A DNA stretch of 64,000 bases from the NCBI RefSeq assembly GCF_017829975.1, contig NZ_JAEEGA010000020.1, positions 1 to 64,000 on the forward strand. The letters run 5' to 3'. The stretch comes from Vagococcus allomyrinae (GTDB lineage: Bacteria > Bacillota > Bacilli > Lactobacillales > Vagococcaceae). The notes below the pieces were generated by a model. The model had not been told where the DNA came from. It was given only the letters and a program-made list of their open reading frames with translations, and did no database searches. Of this stretch, positions 1-8,137 are shown piece by piece (within the stretch, counting starts at the first letter, position 1; each line of letters starts with the position of its first letter). Made by a program: the position numbers and the translations under genes.

Positions 1-7
1 GAAGATG

Positions 8-28
8 ACTGTCGCAAGACAGTGTTTT
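8..28 (+). terminator. Terminator-like hairpin at window edge
   Basis: ACTGTC (8-13), loop GCAA and GACAGT (18-23) are followed by GTTTTAA. It probably ends a plus-strand gene lying before the window. The stem is only 6 bp. Confidence 0.5.
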
Positions 29-49
29 AATAAAAATAAGCAAAGAAAT

Positions 50-92
50 AAGGACACAAAAATCAGTTTTCTGATTTTTGCGTCCTTATTAT
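50..92. terminator. Long hairpin, probable terminator of the 172-aa-class gene
   Basis: A 17-bp near-perfect stem (50-66 with 71-87, one mismatch) around a 4-base loop. A-rich sequence on the left reads as T-rich on the minus strand, so it can end the minus gene at 233-745. It may work in both directions. Confidence 0.55.
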
Positions 93-232
93 CATGGTTG
101 AGACTTATGGGTCAGCCTCTTTCTTTTTGGCGCAAAAGGCTTATTGTCAGTCCTTCGCTTTTTTTAATTAAAGGTGATTGAATCAGCCTAGTATTAAATC
201 AATGGAGCGCCATGGCTTCACCGATTGACTTT

Positions 233-745
233 TTATAATTTCCCTCGAAGCTGCTTCAACTCGATTTTACGATCTTGAACAACGCTGTTAATCTCATCTG
301 AAAAATTTTCTAAAATTAAACGCCCACCCTTATAAGTGTAGGCTCCCAGGCGACGAACTTGCTGTGGGTCTAAAATAATTTTACGGTGACCAATATTCTT
401 GAAAAATTCTTCCACCATATAAGTCGGTAGATAATAATGATTTTGCGCGCAAAAAGATTGTAAATAAATGTAATCATCAATGGTAATCATGCAATCATCA
501 AAACTATCAAAGCTTTGAAATTCTTCTATTTCAGCTGCACTTTCTAGCTGAACATCACGTTTCTGTAAAATTTCATTAACTTTCTTATTTAATAAATTTA
601 ACACATCAATTTCTTTCATTTTTTCAATCAATTGTTCCCGCCGATCCATTTGTTTTATGGTATGACGGTTGTTCATATTCGTTCCAATCAGTGCAATAAC
701 GGCACCAACTACGACCCCTACTAGAGCCCCAACGACTGAAATCAC
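233..745 (-). CDS. Membrane-anchored protein of unknown function
   Basis: I do not recognise this 170-residue protein. A glycine/valine-rich membrane helix occupies about residues 3-22. A charged, probably helical segment follows (about 25-65), then a soluble domain rich in aromatic and acidic residues. The start was placed at GTG 745, six bases after GAGGAGG; the ATG at 751 abuts that ribosome site. It stands alone, is divergent from clpP, and is followed by the hairpin at 50-92. An N-terminal anchor with a small cytoplasmic domain is all that can be said. Confidence 0.6.
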   Translation of the reverse strand: MISVVGALVGVVVGAVIALIGTNMNNRHTIKQMDRREQLIEKMKEIDVLNLLNKKVNEILQKRDVQLESAAEIEEFQSFDSFDDCMITIDDYIYLQSFCAQNHYYLPTYMVEEFFKNIGHRKIILDPQQVRRLGAYTYKGGRLILENFSDEINSVVQDRKIELKQLRGKL

Positions 746-827
746 AGGCATCCTCCTCTATCCTAAATTCTCATTAATTATAACATGACTGATAAAAAAT
801 ATCTGCTTTAGTTTTGAAATCAAATTG

Positions 828-857
828 ATTGACCTTTTTTGACCAATTAGATATACT
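828..857 (+). promoter_or_regulatory. clpP promoter with overlapping CtsR operator
   Basis: ATTGACC (828-834), three bases, then TTTGACC (838-844) matches the CtsR direct heptad repeat in reverse orientation, with one mismatch in the first heptad. The first heptad contains a -35 TTGACC (829-834); 17 bp later lies -10 TATACT (852-857). Repressor binding would block RNA polymerase, as is known for clp genes of low-GC Gram-positives. Confidence 0.8.
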
Positions 858-934
858 TTAACTAGTCACTAGCTAACCTTTTATGTTAGAATAGTATAGA
901 AAATTCGTTTTGAACGTATAGGAGGAAAAAAAAT

Positions 935-1528
935 ATGAATTTAATTCCAACAGTCATTGAGCAATCATCCCGTGGTGAAAGAGCTTATGATATTTACTCA
1001 AGATTATTAAAAGACAGAATTATTATGTTAAGTGGTCCAATTGACGACAATGTTGCAAATGCAGTCATTGCACAATTGTTATTCCTAGATGCACAAGATT
1101 CTGAGAAAGACATCTTTATTTACATTAACTCCCCTGGTGGCAGTGTGTCTGCTGGTTTGGCGATTTATGACACAATGAACTTTGTTAAAGCTGATGTTCA
1201 AACGATTGTGCTAGGAATGGCTGCCTCAATGGGTAGTTTCCTTTTAACCGCTGGTACTAAAGGTAAACGATTTGCCTTGCCAAACGCTGAAATCATGATT
1301 CATCAACCTTTAGGTGGTGCTCAAGGCCAAGCAACTGAAATCGAAATTGCCGCTCGTCATATCTTAAACACTCGGGAACGTCTTAACACTATTTTAGCTG
1401 AGCGTACAGGTCAACCGATTGAAGTGATTGAAAAAGACACGGATCGAGACAACTTTATGTCTGCTGAAGAAGCCAAGGCATATGGGTTAATCGATGAAGT
1501 TATGGTTAACAGTAAATCCTTAAAATAA
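935..1528 (+). CDS. clpP: ATP-dependent Clp protease proteolytic subunit ClpP
   Basis: This is the serine peptidase that forms the tetradecameric barrel loaded by the ClpC/ClpX/ClpE unfoldases for protein quality control. Its 197 residues fit the family. The catalytic triad is visible as Ser98 in GMAASMG, His123 in MIHQP and Asp172 in DRDNF. The ribosome site AGGAGG lies about 10 bases before ATG 935. A CtsR operator overlaps the promoter, so heat and stress induction is expected. A 10-bp-stem terminator follows directly. It appears monocistronic and has no oddities. Confidence 0.97.
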   Translation: MNLIPTVIEQSSRGERAYDIYSRLLKDRIIMLSGPIDDNVANAVIAQLLFLDAQDSEKDIFIYINSPGGSVSAGLAIYDTMNFVKADVQTIVLGMAASMGSFLLTAGTKGKRFALPNAEIMIHQPLGGAQGQATEIEIAARHILNTRERLNTILAERTGQPIEVIEKDTDRDNFMSAEEAKAYGLIDEVMVNSKSLK

Positions 1529-1537
1529 AAGAGATTA

Positions 1538-1567
1538 AGCTTCAACATTATTGTTGGAGCTTTTTTT
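1538..1567 (+). terminator. clpP terminator
   Basis: AGCTTCAACA (1538-1547), a 4-base loop and TGTTGGAGCT (1552-1561) form a 10-bp stem with one G-T pair, followed by a run of T. Confidence 0.85.
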
Positions 1568-1834
1568 GAAGGCTAAATTTTCTGACGATGTCAGCCACTT
1601 AGACCGGTGCAAAAAAGGGGGGCTCTAAAATATTCGACTCTAATCCGATATTTCCTGTCAACCAACTTCCCCATCATTACTAACGCTTTTAAACACATGC
1701 TTCTTCTCTCACTCTTTTGAAGGCAATACGTGTGAGATGTTTTAGCTTTTCTGGATTCTTTAGACAAATAACTGTCACATATGAACAAGTAACGGTATAA
1801 TAGAAGATACATCAGACAAAAAGGAAGTGACATT
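1568..1834. other. Intergenic region before the DsbA-like gene
   Basis: No gene is seen here. A -10 TATAAT at 1796-1801 with only a weak -35 candidate (TGTCAC, 1773-1778) probably drives the next gene. The minus-strand reading frame across this stretch has no ribosome site and looks spurious. Confidence 0.4.
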
Positions 1835-2359
1835 TTGGATATTAGTAACATGGATGTAACAGAAACCAATACAATAACTGGGATCAAAATAGGCCGTGAC
1901 GATGCACCTGTCAAGGTGATCGAATTTATTAATTTACGTTGCCCGTACTGTCGTCAATGGTTTGACGATTCCGAAGCCACATTTGCTGAATATGTGGCAA
2001 ATGGCAGAGTTCAACGAGTCATTAAATTATTCGATAAGACAAAACCTAGTCTAGCTAAAGGAAATATCATGCATAAATATGTGCCTAAAGAGGGACAAGC
2101 AGACACTTTGGAGGTCATTGCTAAAATTTACGAGACGCAAGATATTTGGGGCGATTTAGACGAACACGAAGCGATCAGCGACTATGCGGAAACGACCCTC
2201 CATTTAACAATTGCTGATGACGTGGCAAGCTCAAAAGCCATCATTCAAGAAGCCGATAACGCCCAAATCATTTTCGTTCCAACAATGGTTGTGGGCAAAC
2301 ATATCTTCGATCAAAAAATCAGCCAAGCCGACTTTAGATCCATCCTTGACGAAGCGTAA
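1835..2359 (+). CDS. DsbA-family thioredoxin-fold protein
   Basis: A cytoplasmic protein of 174 residues with a thioredoxin-like fold of the DsbA type. The redox motif is CPYC (Cys36-Cys39), preceded by the typical strand reading VIEFINLR. The cis-Pro region IFVPTMVVG and the late GKHIFDQ segment are near the C-terminus. It has no signal peptide, so its substrates are intracellular or unknown. The start is TTG 1835, chosen because AAGGAAGTG sits 5-7 bases before it; an ATG at 1850 is the alternative. It ends in a long hairpin shared with whiA. Confidence 0.8.
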   Translation: MDISNMDVTETNTITGIKIGRDDAPVKVIEFINLRCPYCRQWFDDSEATFAEYVANGRVQRVIKLFDKTKPSLAKGNIMHKYVPKEGQADTLEVIAKIYETQDIWGDLDEHEAISDYAETTLHLTIADDVASSKAIIQEADNAQIIFVPTMVVGKHIFDQKISQADFRSILDEA

Positions 2360-2396
2360 AAACATCCTGTTTAGCTGATGGCTAAACAGGATGTTT
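2360..2396. terminator. Bidirectional terminator between the DsbA-like gene and whiA
   Basis: A perfect 16-bp stem (2360-2375 with 2381-2396) lies between the convergent genes and overlaps the whiA stop codon. A-rich and T-rich flanks suit termination from both sides. Confidence 0.75.
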
Positions 2397-3323
2397 ACTT
2401 TCTCGTAATTTATCTGCAAACTCATTGATTTTACGAATACGGTGATTAATACCCGATTTAGAGATCGCCCCTGAAGGAACTAATTCACCTAGCTCTTTCA
2501 TACTTACCTCAGGATACTCCACTCGCAACTCCGCAATTTCCCGCAATCGATCCGGCAAATGATTAAGGCCCACAGTACTTTCGATATACTCAATATTCTC
2601 AATTTGTTTCGAGGCTGCATCAATCGTTTTGCTGAGATTAGCCGTCTCACAATTCACAATCCGATTGACTGAGTTTCTCATGTCTCGCACGATTCTAACA
2701 TCCTCAAATTTCAGCATATTATTGGTGGCACCAATTAAAGTCAAAAAATCAGAGATATGCTCAGCGCCTTTTAAATAGGTGATAAACCCATTGCGCCGTT
2801 CCAAAGTACGCGCATTCAAGTCGTAATAATTCATCATCTCACAGATATCTTTACTATGCTGCTCATACAAAGAATAAATCTCCAAATGATAGCGACTAGT
2901 TTCAGGGTTATTCACAGAGCCTCCTGCTAAAAAAGCTCCTCTTAAATAAGAGCGCATCTTTTGCGCGTTCCCCATAATCGTGTCAGAAACGTGATCAGTA
3001 AACATGGAATTTTCAACGATGTCCAGATCATTCAAGACTTTTTGCGTATCTTGCTTAAGGCGAACGATATACACATTGTTCTTCTTTAATTTCATTTTCC
3101 GACGCACTAACAATTCGCTTTGAACCCCGTAATGATCCTTTAATAAGGTATAAATCCGCCTAGCAATAGCGGCGTTCTCAGTCTGAACATTCAAAACAAA
3201 TTGACGATTAGCAAGAGTAAGTGCACCGTTCATTCGAATCAACGCAGCAAGTTCTGCTTTAGCATGTTCACGGTGAACTTCTAATGTGGTTAACTCCTTT
3301 TTGACATCAGAAGCAAATGACAT
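2382..3323 (-). CDS. whiA: DNA-binding protein WhiA
   Basis: WhiA is a conserved Gram-positive protein with a LAGLIDADG-like N-terminal domain that lacks nuclease activity and a C-terminal helix-turn-helix. In Bacillus it affects chromosome segregation and cell division. The helix-turn-helix is visible around [18 protein letters not shown]. The start was placed at ATG 3323, giving the family-typical [18 protein letters not shown] lies 8 bases upstream. A GTG four codons earlier is less likely. The length of 313 residues is normal. It is the last gene of rapZ-yvcK-whiA. Confidence 0.95.
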   Translation of the reverse strand: MSFASDVKKELTTLEVHREHAKAELAALIRMNGALTLANRQFVLNVQTENAAIARRIYTLLKDHYGVQSELLVRRKMKLKKNNVYIVRLKQDTQKVLNDLDIVENSMFTDHVSDTIMGNAQKMRSYLRGAFLAGGSVNNPETSRYHLEIYSLYEQHSKDICEMMNYYDLNARTLERRNGFITYLKGAEHISDFLTLIGATNNMLKFEDVRIVRDMRNSVNRIVNCETANLSKTIDAASKQIENIEYIESTVGLNHLPDRLREIAELRVEYPEVSMKELGELVPSGAISKSGINHRIRKINEFADKLRESKHPV

Positions 3324-3344
3324 AGTTCTTGTCACCTCTTTCTC

Positions 3345-4337
3345 TTAATATTTTGCGCCGAAAACTAAGCGAAAAAGCTCATCAACGACTTTATCTCCAT
3401 CATGGAAGACGCCCCCATCGCGCAACTCCAAAAAATCAGCTGAAATCACTCGACAGCCAGCATCGCGCAATCCTTGAAAATCATGTTTAACTTGAACTAA
3501 ATACTCATCATAAATATCCGGATCCATATATCCTTCCGGTACTTTTTCAGTATTGACCAAAACGGTATTCACAAAATCACTGTTTAAGTGCTTATTTAAC
3601 ACTTGAATGTGGTTAGCATCAGTAAAATGTTCCGTTTCTCCTTTTTGGGTCATAATATTACAAATATAGACGACTTCCCCTTGACTATTTGCCACTGCTT
3701 TGCCAATTTCTTCAATCATCAAATTAGGCAAAATACTCGTGTATAAACTGCCTGGCCCCAAAACGATCATATCGGCCTCTTCAATTGCAGTAATGACTTT
3801 ACGGGCTGCTCTAGGCTGCTCATCATTATCACTGTTTGTCACATACACATAATCAATCGTCTTCCGATCAATCGCTATTTTGGATTCTCCCGAGGCCTTA
3901 CTGCCATCTTCAAAAACAGCATGTAACACTAAAGAGGACTCAGAAGCTGGGTAAACATGACCATCCACATGCATGATTCGTGACAACAGCTGAATGGCTT
4001 CATAAGTGCTGCCACGCATTTCAGCCAGTGCCGCAATAATCAAATTGCCCACTGAATGATTGGCCAAAAATTCATCTTCTTTATTAAAGCGATATTGAAA
4101 CAAATCTTCATACAATTTTGGCATGTCAGATAACGCGGCTAAAACATTCCGCAAATCACCTGGCGGGGAAACCTTAACACTTTCGCGCAAAGAACCACTG
4201 CTACCGCCATCATCGGCGACGGTTACAATGGCAGTAATCTCTGCACTTTCATTTCGTAATCCTTTTAAAATAACTGGTAAACCAGTTCCACCACCGATCA
4301 CAACGATCTTTGGTTTTCTAATACGATAGGTTTTCAT
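3345..4337 (-). CDS. yvcK: YvcK/CofD-like morphology and gluconeogenesis factor
   Basis: A 330-residue protein of the YvcK family, which binds UDP-GlcNAc. In B. subtilis and Listeria it is needed for normal morphology and peptidoglycan synthesis on gluconeogenic carbon. The nucleotide-fold motif [10 protein letters not shown] lies at about 13-22, followed by DDGGSSG and [20 protein letters not shown] is further on. The start overlaps the end of rapZ by 4 bases, so translation is probably coupled. The rapZ-yvcK-whiA order is conserved across Firmicutes. Confidence 0.95.
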   Translation of the reverse strand: MKTYRIRKPKIVVIGGGTGLPVILKGLRNESAEITAIVTVADDGGSSGSLRESVKVSPPGDLRNVLAALSDMPKLYEDLFQYRFNKEDEFLANHSVGNLIIAALAEMRGSTYEAIQLLSRIMHVDGHVYPASESSLVLHAVFEDGSKASGESKIAIDRKTIDYVYVTNSDNDEQPRAARKVITAIEEADMIVLGPGSLYTSILPNLMIEEIGKAVANSQGEVVYICNIMTQKGETEHFTDANHIQVLNKHLNSDFVNTVLVNTEKVPEGYMDPDIYDEYLVQVKHDFQGLRDAGCRVISADFLELRDGGVFHDGDKVVDELFRLVFGAKY

Positions 4338-5221
4338 GACCGATTCACCGTCTCTTTCCGTTTTCCACGGTCACGGTGCGTGATATTAACATGGTAGTCC
4401 GCTTCTTTGATGGCCTTACCTAAACGTTCAGTCAGCGCAACCGAACGGTGTTGTCCACCAGTACAGCCGATCGCAATCGTCAAACTTGTCTTCCCTTCCT
4501 TCTTGTACCCTGGCAGAACTGAGATAATCAGGTCTTTAAACTTCTCATAAAAATCATTGGTTTCATCAAAAGACATCACATAATCATAAACATCTTTATC
4601 TAAGCCTGTTAATGGCCGCAACTCATCAATGTAATGGGGATTTGGCAAGAAACGAACATCCATCACGATATCAGCATCAATTGGCAAACCGTACTTAAAG
4701 CCAAATGAAACCATTTCAATTCGGAACATTTTCGTATCTTCTGTTTTAAATTCTTTAATAATCATTTCTCGCAATTGGCGAGGACTCAAGTCGGTCGTAT
4801 CAATGACCAATTGTGCATCGCCTTTGATTTCCTCCAACAACGCTCGCTCTTTACGAATTCCCTCCGTCACAAGTCCATCCATTGCTAGCGGATGAGTCCG
4901 TCGGGTTTCCTTGTAACGAGATACCAATTCCTCATCAGAAGAATTTAAAAATAAAACACTCGTCTCAATCATTTTAGTATTTTCAATTTCTACAAGCATA
5001 TCTTGAATTTCCTCGAAAAATGTTCGTGAACGTAAATCAATGACTAAAGCGATTTTCGTGACTTTTCCCGATTCTTTAATTAACTCCCAAAATTTTGGAA
5101 TAAGGCGAGGTGGTAAATTGTCAATACAGAAAAACCCCATATCTTCAAAACTTTGCATTGCCACTGTTTTTCCTGCGCCACTCATTCCTGTAATGATTAC
5201 TAATTGTAGACTATCTACCAA
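4334..5221 (-). CDS. rapZ: RapZ/YvcJ nucleotide-binding protein
   Basis: A P-loop protein of the RapZ (YvcJ) family. E. coli RapZ is an adaptor for GlmZ small-RNA decay; the Gram-positive homologue binds nucleotides and GTPase activity has been described. The Walker A motif GMSGAGKT sits at residues 12-19, and the C-terminal [10 protein letters not shown] signature is present. The start was placed at TTG 5221 (MVDSLQLV), 9 bases after AAGGAGG; the ATG at 5230 overlaps that ribosome site. It is the first gene of the operon. Confidence 0.93.
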   Translation of the reverse strand: MVDSLQLVIITGMSGAGKTVAMQSFEDMGFFCIDNLPPRLIPKFWELIKESGKVTKIALVIDLRSRTFFEEIQDMLVEIENTKMIETSVLFLNSSDEELVSRYKETRRTHPLAMDGLVTEGIRKERALLEEIKGDAQLVIDTTDLSPRQLREMIIKEFKTEDTKMFRIEMVSFGFKYGLPIDADIVMDVRFLPNPHYIDELRPLTGLDKDVYDYVMSFDETNDFYEKFKDLIISVLPGYKKEGKTSLTIAIGCTGGQHRSVALTERLGKAIKEADYHVNITHRDRGKRKETVNRS

Positions 5222-5313
5222 TATAATCATCCTCCTTAATCTTTTAAGGTCTCACTCGTTAAATAAACGACTCGTGTTGCCAAGTTAAGACCATCTATCT
5301 GGTTATCTAAATA

Positions 5314-5342
5314 AGTATAACACACCGGGCGTATCGAAACAA
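5314..5342 (-). promoter_or_regulatory. Promoter of rapZ-yvcK-whiA
   Basis: On the minus strand -35 TTGTTT (5337-5342), a 17-bp spacer and -10 TATACT (5314-5319) lie about 95 bases before the rapZ start. Confidence 0.6.
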
Positions 5343-5367
5343 ATGGAAGATTAACCTAACTGACGAC

Positions 5368-5401
5368 AAAAAACTTGTTCAGTCGATCTCCTGAACAAGT
5401 T
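5368..5401 (-). terminator. Terminator of the AbiC-like gene
   Basis: AACTTGTTCAG (5372-5382) and CTGAACAAGT (5391-5400) form the stem. On the minus strand it is followed by six T. Confidence 0.8.
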
Positions 5402-5410
5402 AGGTCATCG

Positions 5411-6535
5411 CTAGTCTAAAGACAATCTATCAACTAACCTTAAAAACGGTTGACCATTTTCATTTTTCACATAGTACTCACCACTCAACACACGATTGAC
5501 AGCTGTCTTACGATTGCGATAGCTTTTAGCCAACCCTTGGCGATGGACCTGATAAAAATAACGTGTCATGTCTTGTTTGTCTCGATTCTTGCTACGACTA
5601 GCTGATCTAGCAAAAACCTCTTCTAAATAAATCCTAAATAATTCTGGCGCTTCAAAAAAGGTATTTTGACCAACTTCAGCTAAATCACCAAAAAAGGAGG
5701 TGCCTACTAACTCCACAGCTAACTGACAACCACTAGGAATCAGTAGCACATATAACAATAAAATAAGTAAATCATTACGAGTAAAGTGATGCCGCAAACA
5801 CTCTATCTGATGCTCATATTGTTCCCGTGACAAATGACCCTTTTTGGCTTGCTTATTCAAATAGACCATAAGAGTGGTAATCGCACCAAAATAAGGGCTT
5901 AGTCCTTGGTATTCTTGTTCAAAAAAAGAAACTTTTTCATCCAACAAAAATAGGAATTGTTCTTTACCCGTTTGGTCTGACGATTCATCGGAAGCGCCAA
6001 TAATTTTCATAGTCGCTAGCTTTCTTAGTCCTAATTCTGTCAATCCTGCTTCTGTTTGTAAAAAATTAACAGTCGCCCCGTTTTTCCGTTTACCAGACTG
6101 TCGATATTTCATAGGGTTCAATACTTTTAACTCATTAAACTCTTGTTGTGCCTCTAGCAATCCTCGCTTTGTCCGTTGATATGTTGTCACCGATATAAAC
6201 TGATTCAACTCCTCAACAAAAGCAAATGTATCCACGACCAAGGTTTTCCGTTGTTTTTGACTCCCACGGCGATTTCGATCAATCAACCGTAATTGGCGCT
6301 CGATTTCCTGTTGAGTCTCTTCCAAAACGGCTTGTTGTCTCTGGTTGTTTCCGTTTACTAATAGCACGATAATTAAAAAAATAAATAAAAAACTGCTATA
6401 TATCCCCAGTATAATTGAGGGACTCCGCTCAGTTATACTGGAAAACCAGCCCAATAAATAACTCATACTAATTGCCACCAACCCAATAGCCATCAGTCCT
6501 ACCAACACAAAGGGAAATAGGTTTCCTCTACGCAT
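5411..6535 (-). CDS. Two-helix membrane protein resembling AbiC-type abortive-infection proteins
   Basis: This 374-residue protein has membrane helices at about 8-30 and 41-60, a basic helical linker (70-100) and a large cytoplasmic domain. Residues 207-265 carry a pattern EYQGLSPYFGAITTLMVYL, then Y..QIECLRHHF and LLILLLYVLL. This resembles the core of the putative phage abortive-infection (AbiC-like) family as I remember it: hYFr-lY-il..I, then Y..ilRaqLs..El.lL. That assignment is inference. It is a single gene with its own terminator, flanked by housekeeping genes. ATG 6535 follows GGAG by 8 bases. It could instead be an unrelated membrane protein. Confidence 0.5.
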   Translation of the reverse strand: MRRGNLFPFVLVGLMAIGLVAISMSYLLGWFSSITERSPSIILGIYSSFLFIFLIIVLLVNGNNQRQQAVLEETQQEIERQLRLIDRNRRGSQKQRKTLVVDTFAFVEELNQFISVTTYQRTKRGLLEAQQEFNELKVLNPMKYRQSGKRKNGATVNFLQTEAGLTELGLRKLATMKIIGASDESSDQTGKEQFLFLLDEKVSFFEQEYQGLSPYFGAITTLMVYLNKQAKKGHLSREQYEHQIECLRHHFTRNDLLILLLYVLLIPSGCQLAVELVGTSFFGDLAEVGQNTFFEAPELFRIYLEEVFARSASRSKNRDKQDMTRYFYQVHRQGLAKSYRNRKTAVNRVLSGEYYVKNENGQPFLRLVDRLSLD

Positions 6536-6659
6536 CTTTTCATCTCCTCGAAACTAATAGATATAGTAGCTTTATTCTACCAATAAGTTATTAAAAAAGC
6601 CATCACATTATTAAGGAACCTTTAAAAAAGGAAATAATGAGCCTCGTTACAAGCATAAA

Positions 6660-7022
6660 CTAGTAGACTCTTCTTTCAGGGATCACACCACGAACACCCC
6701 CTGTGGGATCCTCTATATCCCCTTCAAATCGTGGAATTAGGTGAATATGACAATGATCGATCGTTTGCCCAGCGGCTCTGCCACTATTAGTGCCGATATT
6801 AAACCCATCTGGTTGATAGGTTTCTTCCAAATAAACTTTCCCACTTTGAATCAACGCTTCCAGCGCAATTTTCTCTTCCCAGGTACAGTCGAAATAGGTG
6901 ATAGCATGTCTTTTAGGCACAATCAATAGGTGCCCTTTAGTCACTGGATACTTATCAAAAAAAGCCTTCGCCAAATCATTTTCCAGAACTAGTGGCAACG
7001 CCTGACAAAACAAACAGTTCAT
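6660..7022 (-). CDS. HIT-family nucleotide-binding protein
   Basis: A 120-residue histidine-triad protein of the Hint/HinT branch, which hydrolyses adenosine phosphoramidates or related nucleotides. The triad HCHIHLIPR gives His90, His92 and His94, and the N-terminal CLFC and the middle NIGTNSGRAAGQT are typical. The start was placed at ATG 7022, 8 bases after AAGGAG, rather than the GTG at 7031. It lies 12 bases after the esterase gene and is probably cotranscribed with it. Confidence 0.9.
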   Translation of the reverse strand: MNCLFCQALPLVLENDLAKAFFDKYPVTKGHLLIVPKRHAITYFDCTWEEKIALEALIQSGKVYLEETYQPDGFNIGTNSGRAAGQTIDHCHIHLIPRFEGDIEDPTGGVRGVIPERRVY

Positions 7023-7034
7023 TCGCAACACTCC

Positions 7035-7820
7035 TTATTTCTTTTTTCGTGTCCAACGAAGGCCTTTAATCAAGGCCTCATTAAAATGGTACCAATCATG
7101 ACCTCCAGCAAACTCACGATAGATTAACTTCCACCCCATGTCTCCTAGTATTTCGGCAAAACGTCGATTATCATCCAAAAAGGAATCGTTAAGTCCGCAA
7201 GATAGATACAAATTGGGGCGAGATTGTTCACCAAAACCTTGAGCAAGCGTAACTAAATCGACTTCTTCTGAAAAATAATTAAGTTCTTGGCCAAATGCTG
7301 ATATAAAGTCACCTATTAGTGAATCTGTCAACTTGGCTTGCCCCTCACTAACTTCAGATCGTTCGGTCATTTTTTGCAACTCTTTCCTCATAAATAAGGC
7401 TGCGGCCGAAAAAGCAAGGACATTTCCAAACACTTCAGGGTAAGTCAACGCCAACTTAAGCGCACCATAACCACCCATTGAAGCCCCTGCCACATAGGTA
7501 TCTTCTTTTTGGGCCGACACATTGAACGTGGCTTTTATCAATTTTGGCAACTCTTCCGCTAAGTATGTAAAATAGGGCTGGCCATGACGCATGTCACTAT
7601 AAAAACTCCGAGCCACCTCCGGCATCACAAAAATCATATTGTACTTTTCCGCATAAACCGGCAGCATCGTGTGGCTCAGCCAGCTTTCATGATTGCCACC
7701 TAACCCGTGTAAAAGATAAACAACCTGATAGTTTTTAGCTTGAATGCTCTTAGGTGTCAGTACCGAAATCCCTGTGTCTATTTGTAATATGTTAGAATAC
7801 AATGTTCCTCTTAATAACAT
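7035..7820 (-). CDS. Alpha/beta-hydrolase esterase (EstA/tributyrin esterase type)
   Basis: A cytoplasmic alpha/beta hydrolase of 261 residues in the esterase-D/S-formylglutathione-hydrolase-like family, close in layout to lactic-acid-bacterial tributyrin esterase EstA. LLHGLGG supplies the oxyanion region (36-42). The nucleophile is Ser114 in GASMGG, and the likely catalytic His lies in GGHDWYHF near the C-terminus. Substrates are probably short-chain acyl esters. GAGGGG precedes ATG 7820. It is followed closely by the HIT gene. Confidence 0.85.
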   Translation of the reverse strand: MLLRGTLYSNILQIDTGISVLTPKSIQAKNYQVVYLLHGLGGNHESWLSHTMLPVYAEKYNMIFVMPEVARSFYSDMRHGQPYFTYLAEELPKLIKATFNVSAQKEDTYVAGASMGGYGALKLALTYPEVFGNVLAFSAAALFMRKELQKMTERSEVSEGQAKLTDSLIGDFISAFGQELNYFSEEVDLVTLAQGFGEQSRPNLYLSCGLNDSFLDDNRRFAEILGDMGWKLIYREFAGGHDWYHFNEALIKGLRWTRKKK

Positions 7821-7822
7821 CT

Positions 7823-8137
7823 GCTACGCCCCTCATACTTTTAGCTATATCATAACATATTTTGAAAAAACAATTTATTCAGAACACGGTAAAAAAATTC
7901 AGAGATAACGCTCTCTTCAATAAACAAAAAAATACTTTACATCGTGAAAGATGAAAAGCACTTTTTTTTGAACGGATTCTATTTATAGGGTAGATAAGAT
8001 AGACCATTCTTCTCAATGATCATTTTATCTACCTCATATTTTATCCCTAACACTCTTAGAAAGCAATACCTGACGTAGTTTTTTTCAAAAAAACAACCTC
8101 CATTTTCAATAAGTGCCTATTTTTACAACTAGACCAT
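7823..8137. other. Intergenic region downstream of uvrA
   Basis: No gene is supported in these 315 bases. There is an imperfect hairpin with GGTAGATAA (7989-7997) pairing with TTATCTACC (8035-8043) and further partial pairing inside. It could end uvrA transcription, but no clear T run follows. A minus-strand 10-codon frame with a TGGAGG site near 8090 was judged too short to call. Confidence 0.35.

Noticed and set aside
1591-1914. Minus-strand reading frame of 107 codons
   Set aside because: It covers the promoter and the N-terminus of the DsbA-like gene on the other strand, has no ribosome site and reads as low-quality protein.
8060-8100. Minus-strand 10-codon frame (TTG start after TGGAGG) downstream of uvrA
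   Set aside because: Too short, with no relation to a regulated gene downstream; it is probably chance in an AT-rich gap.
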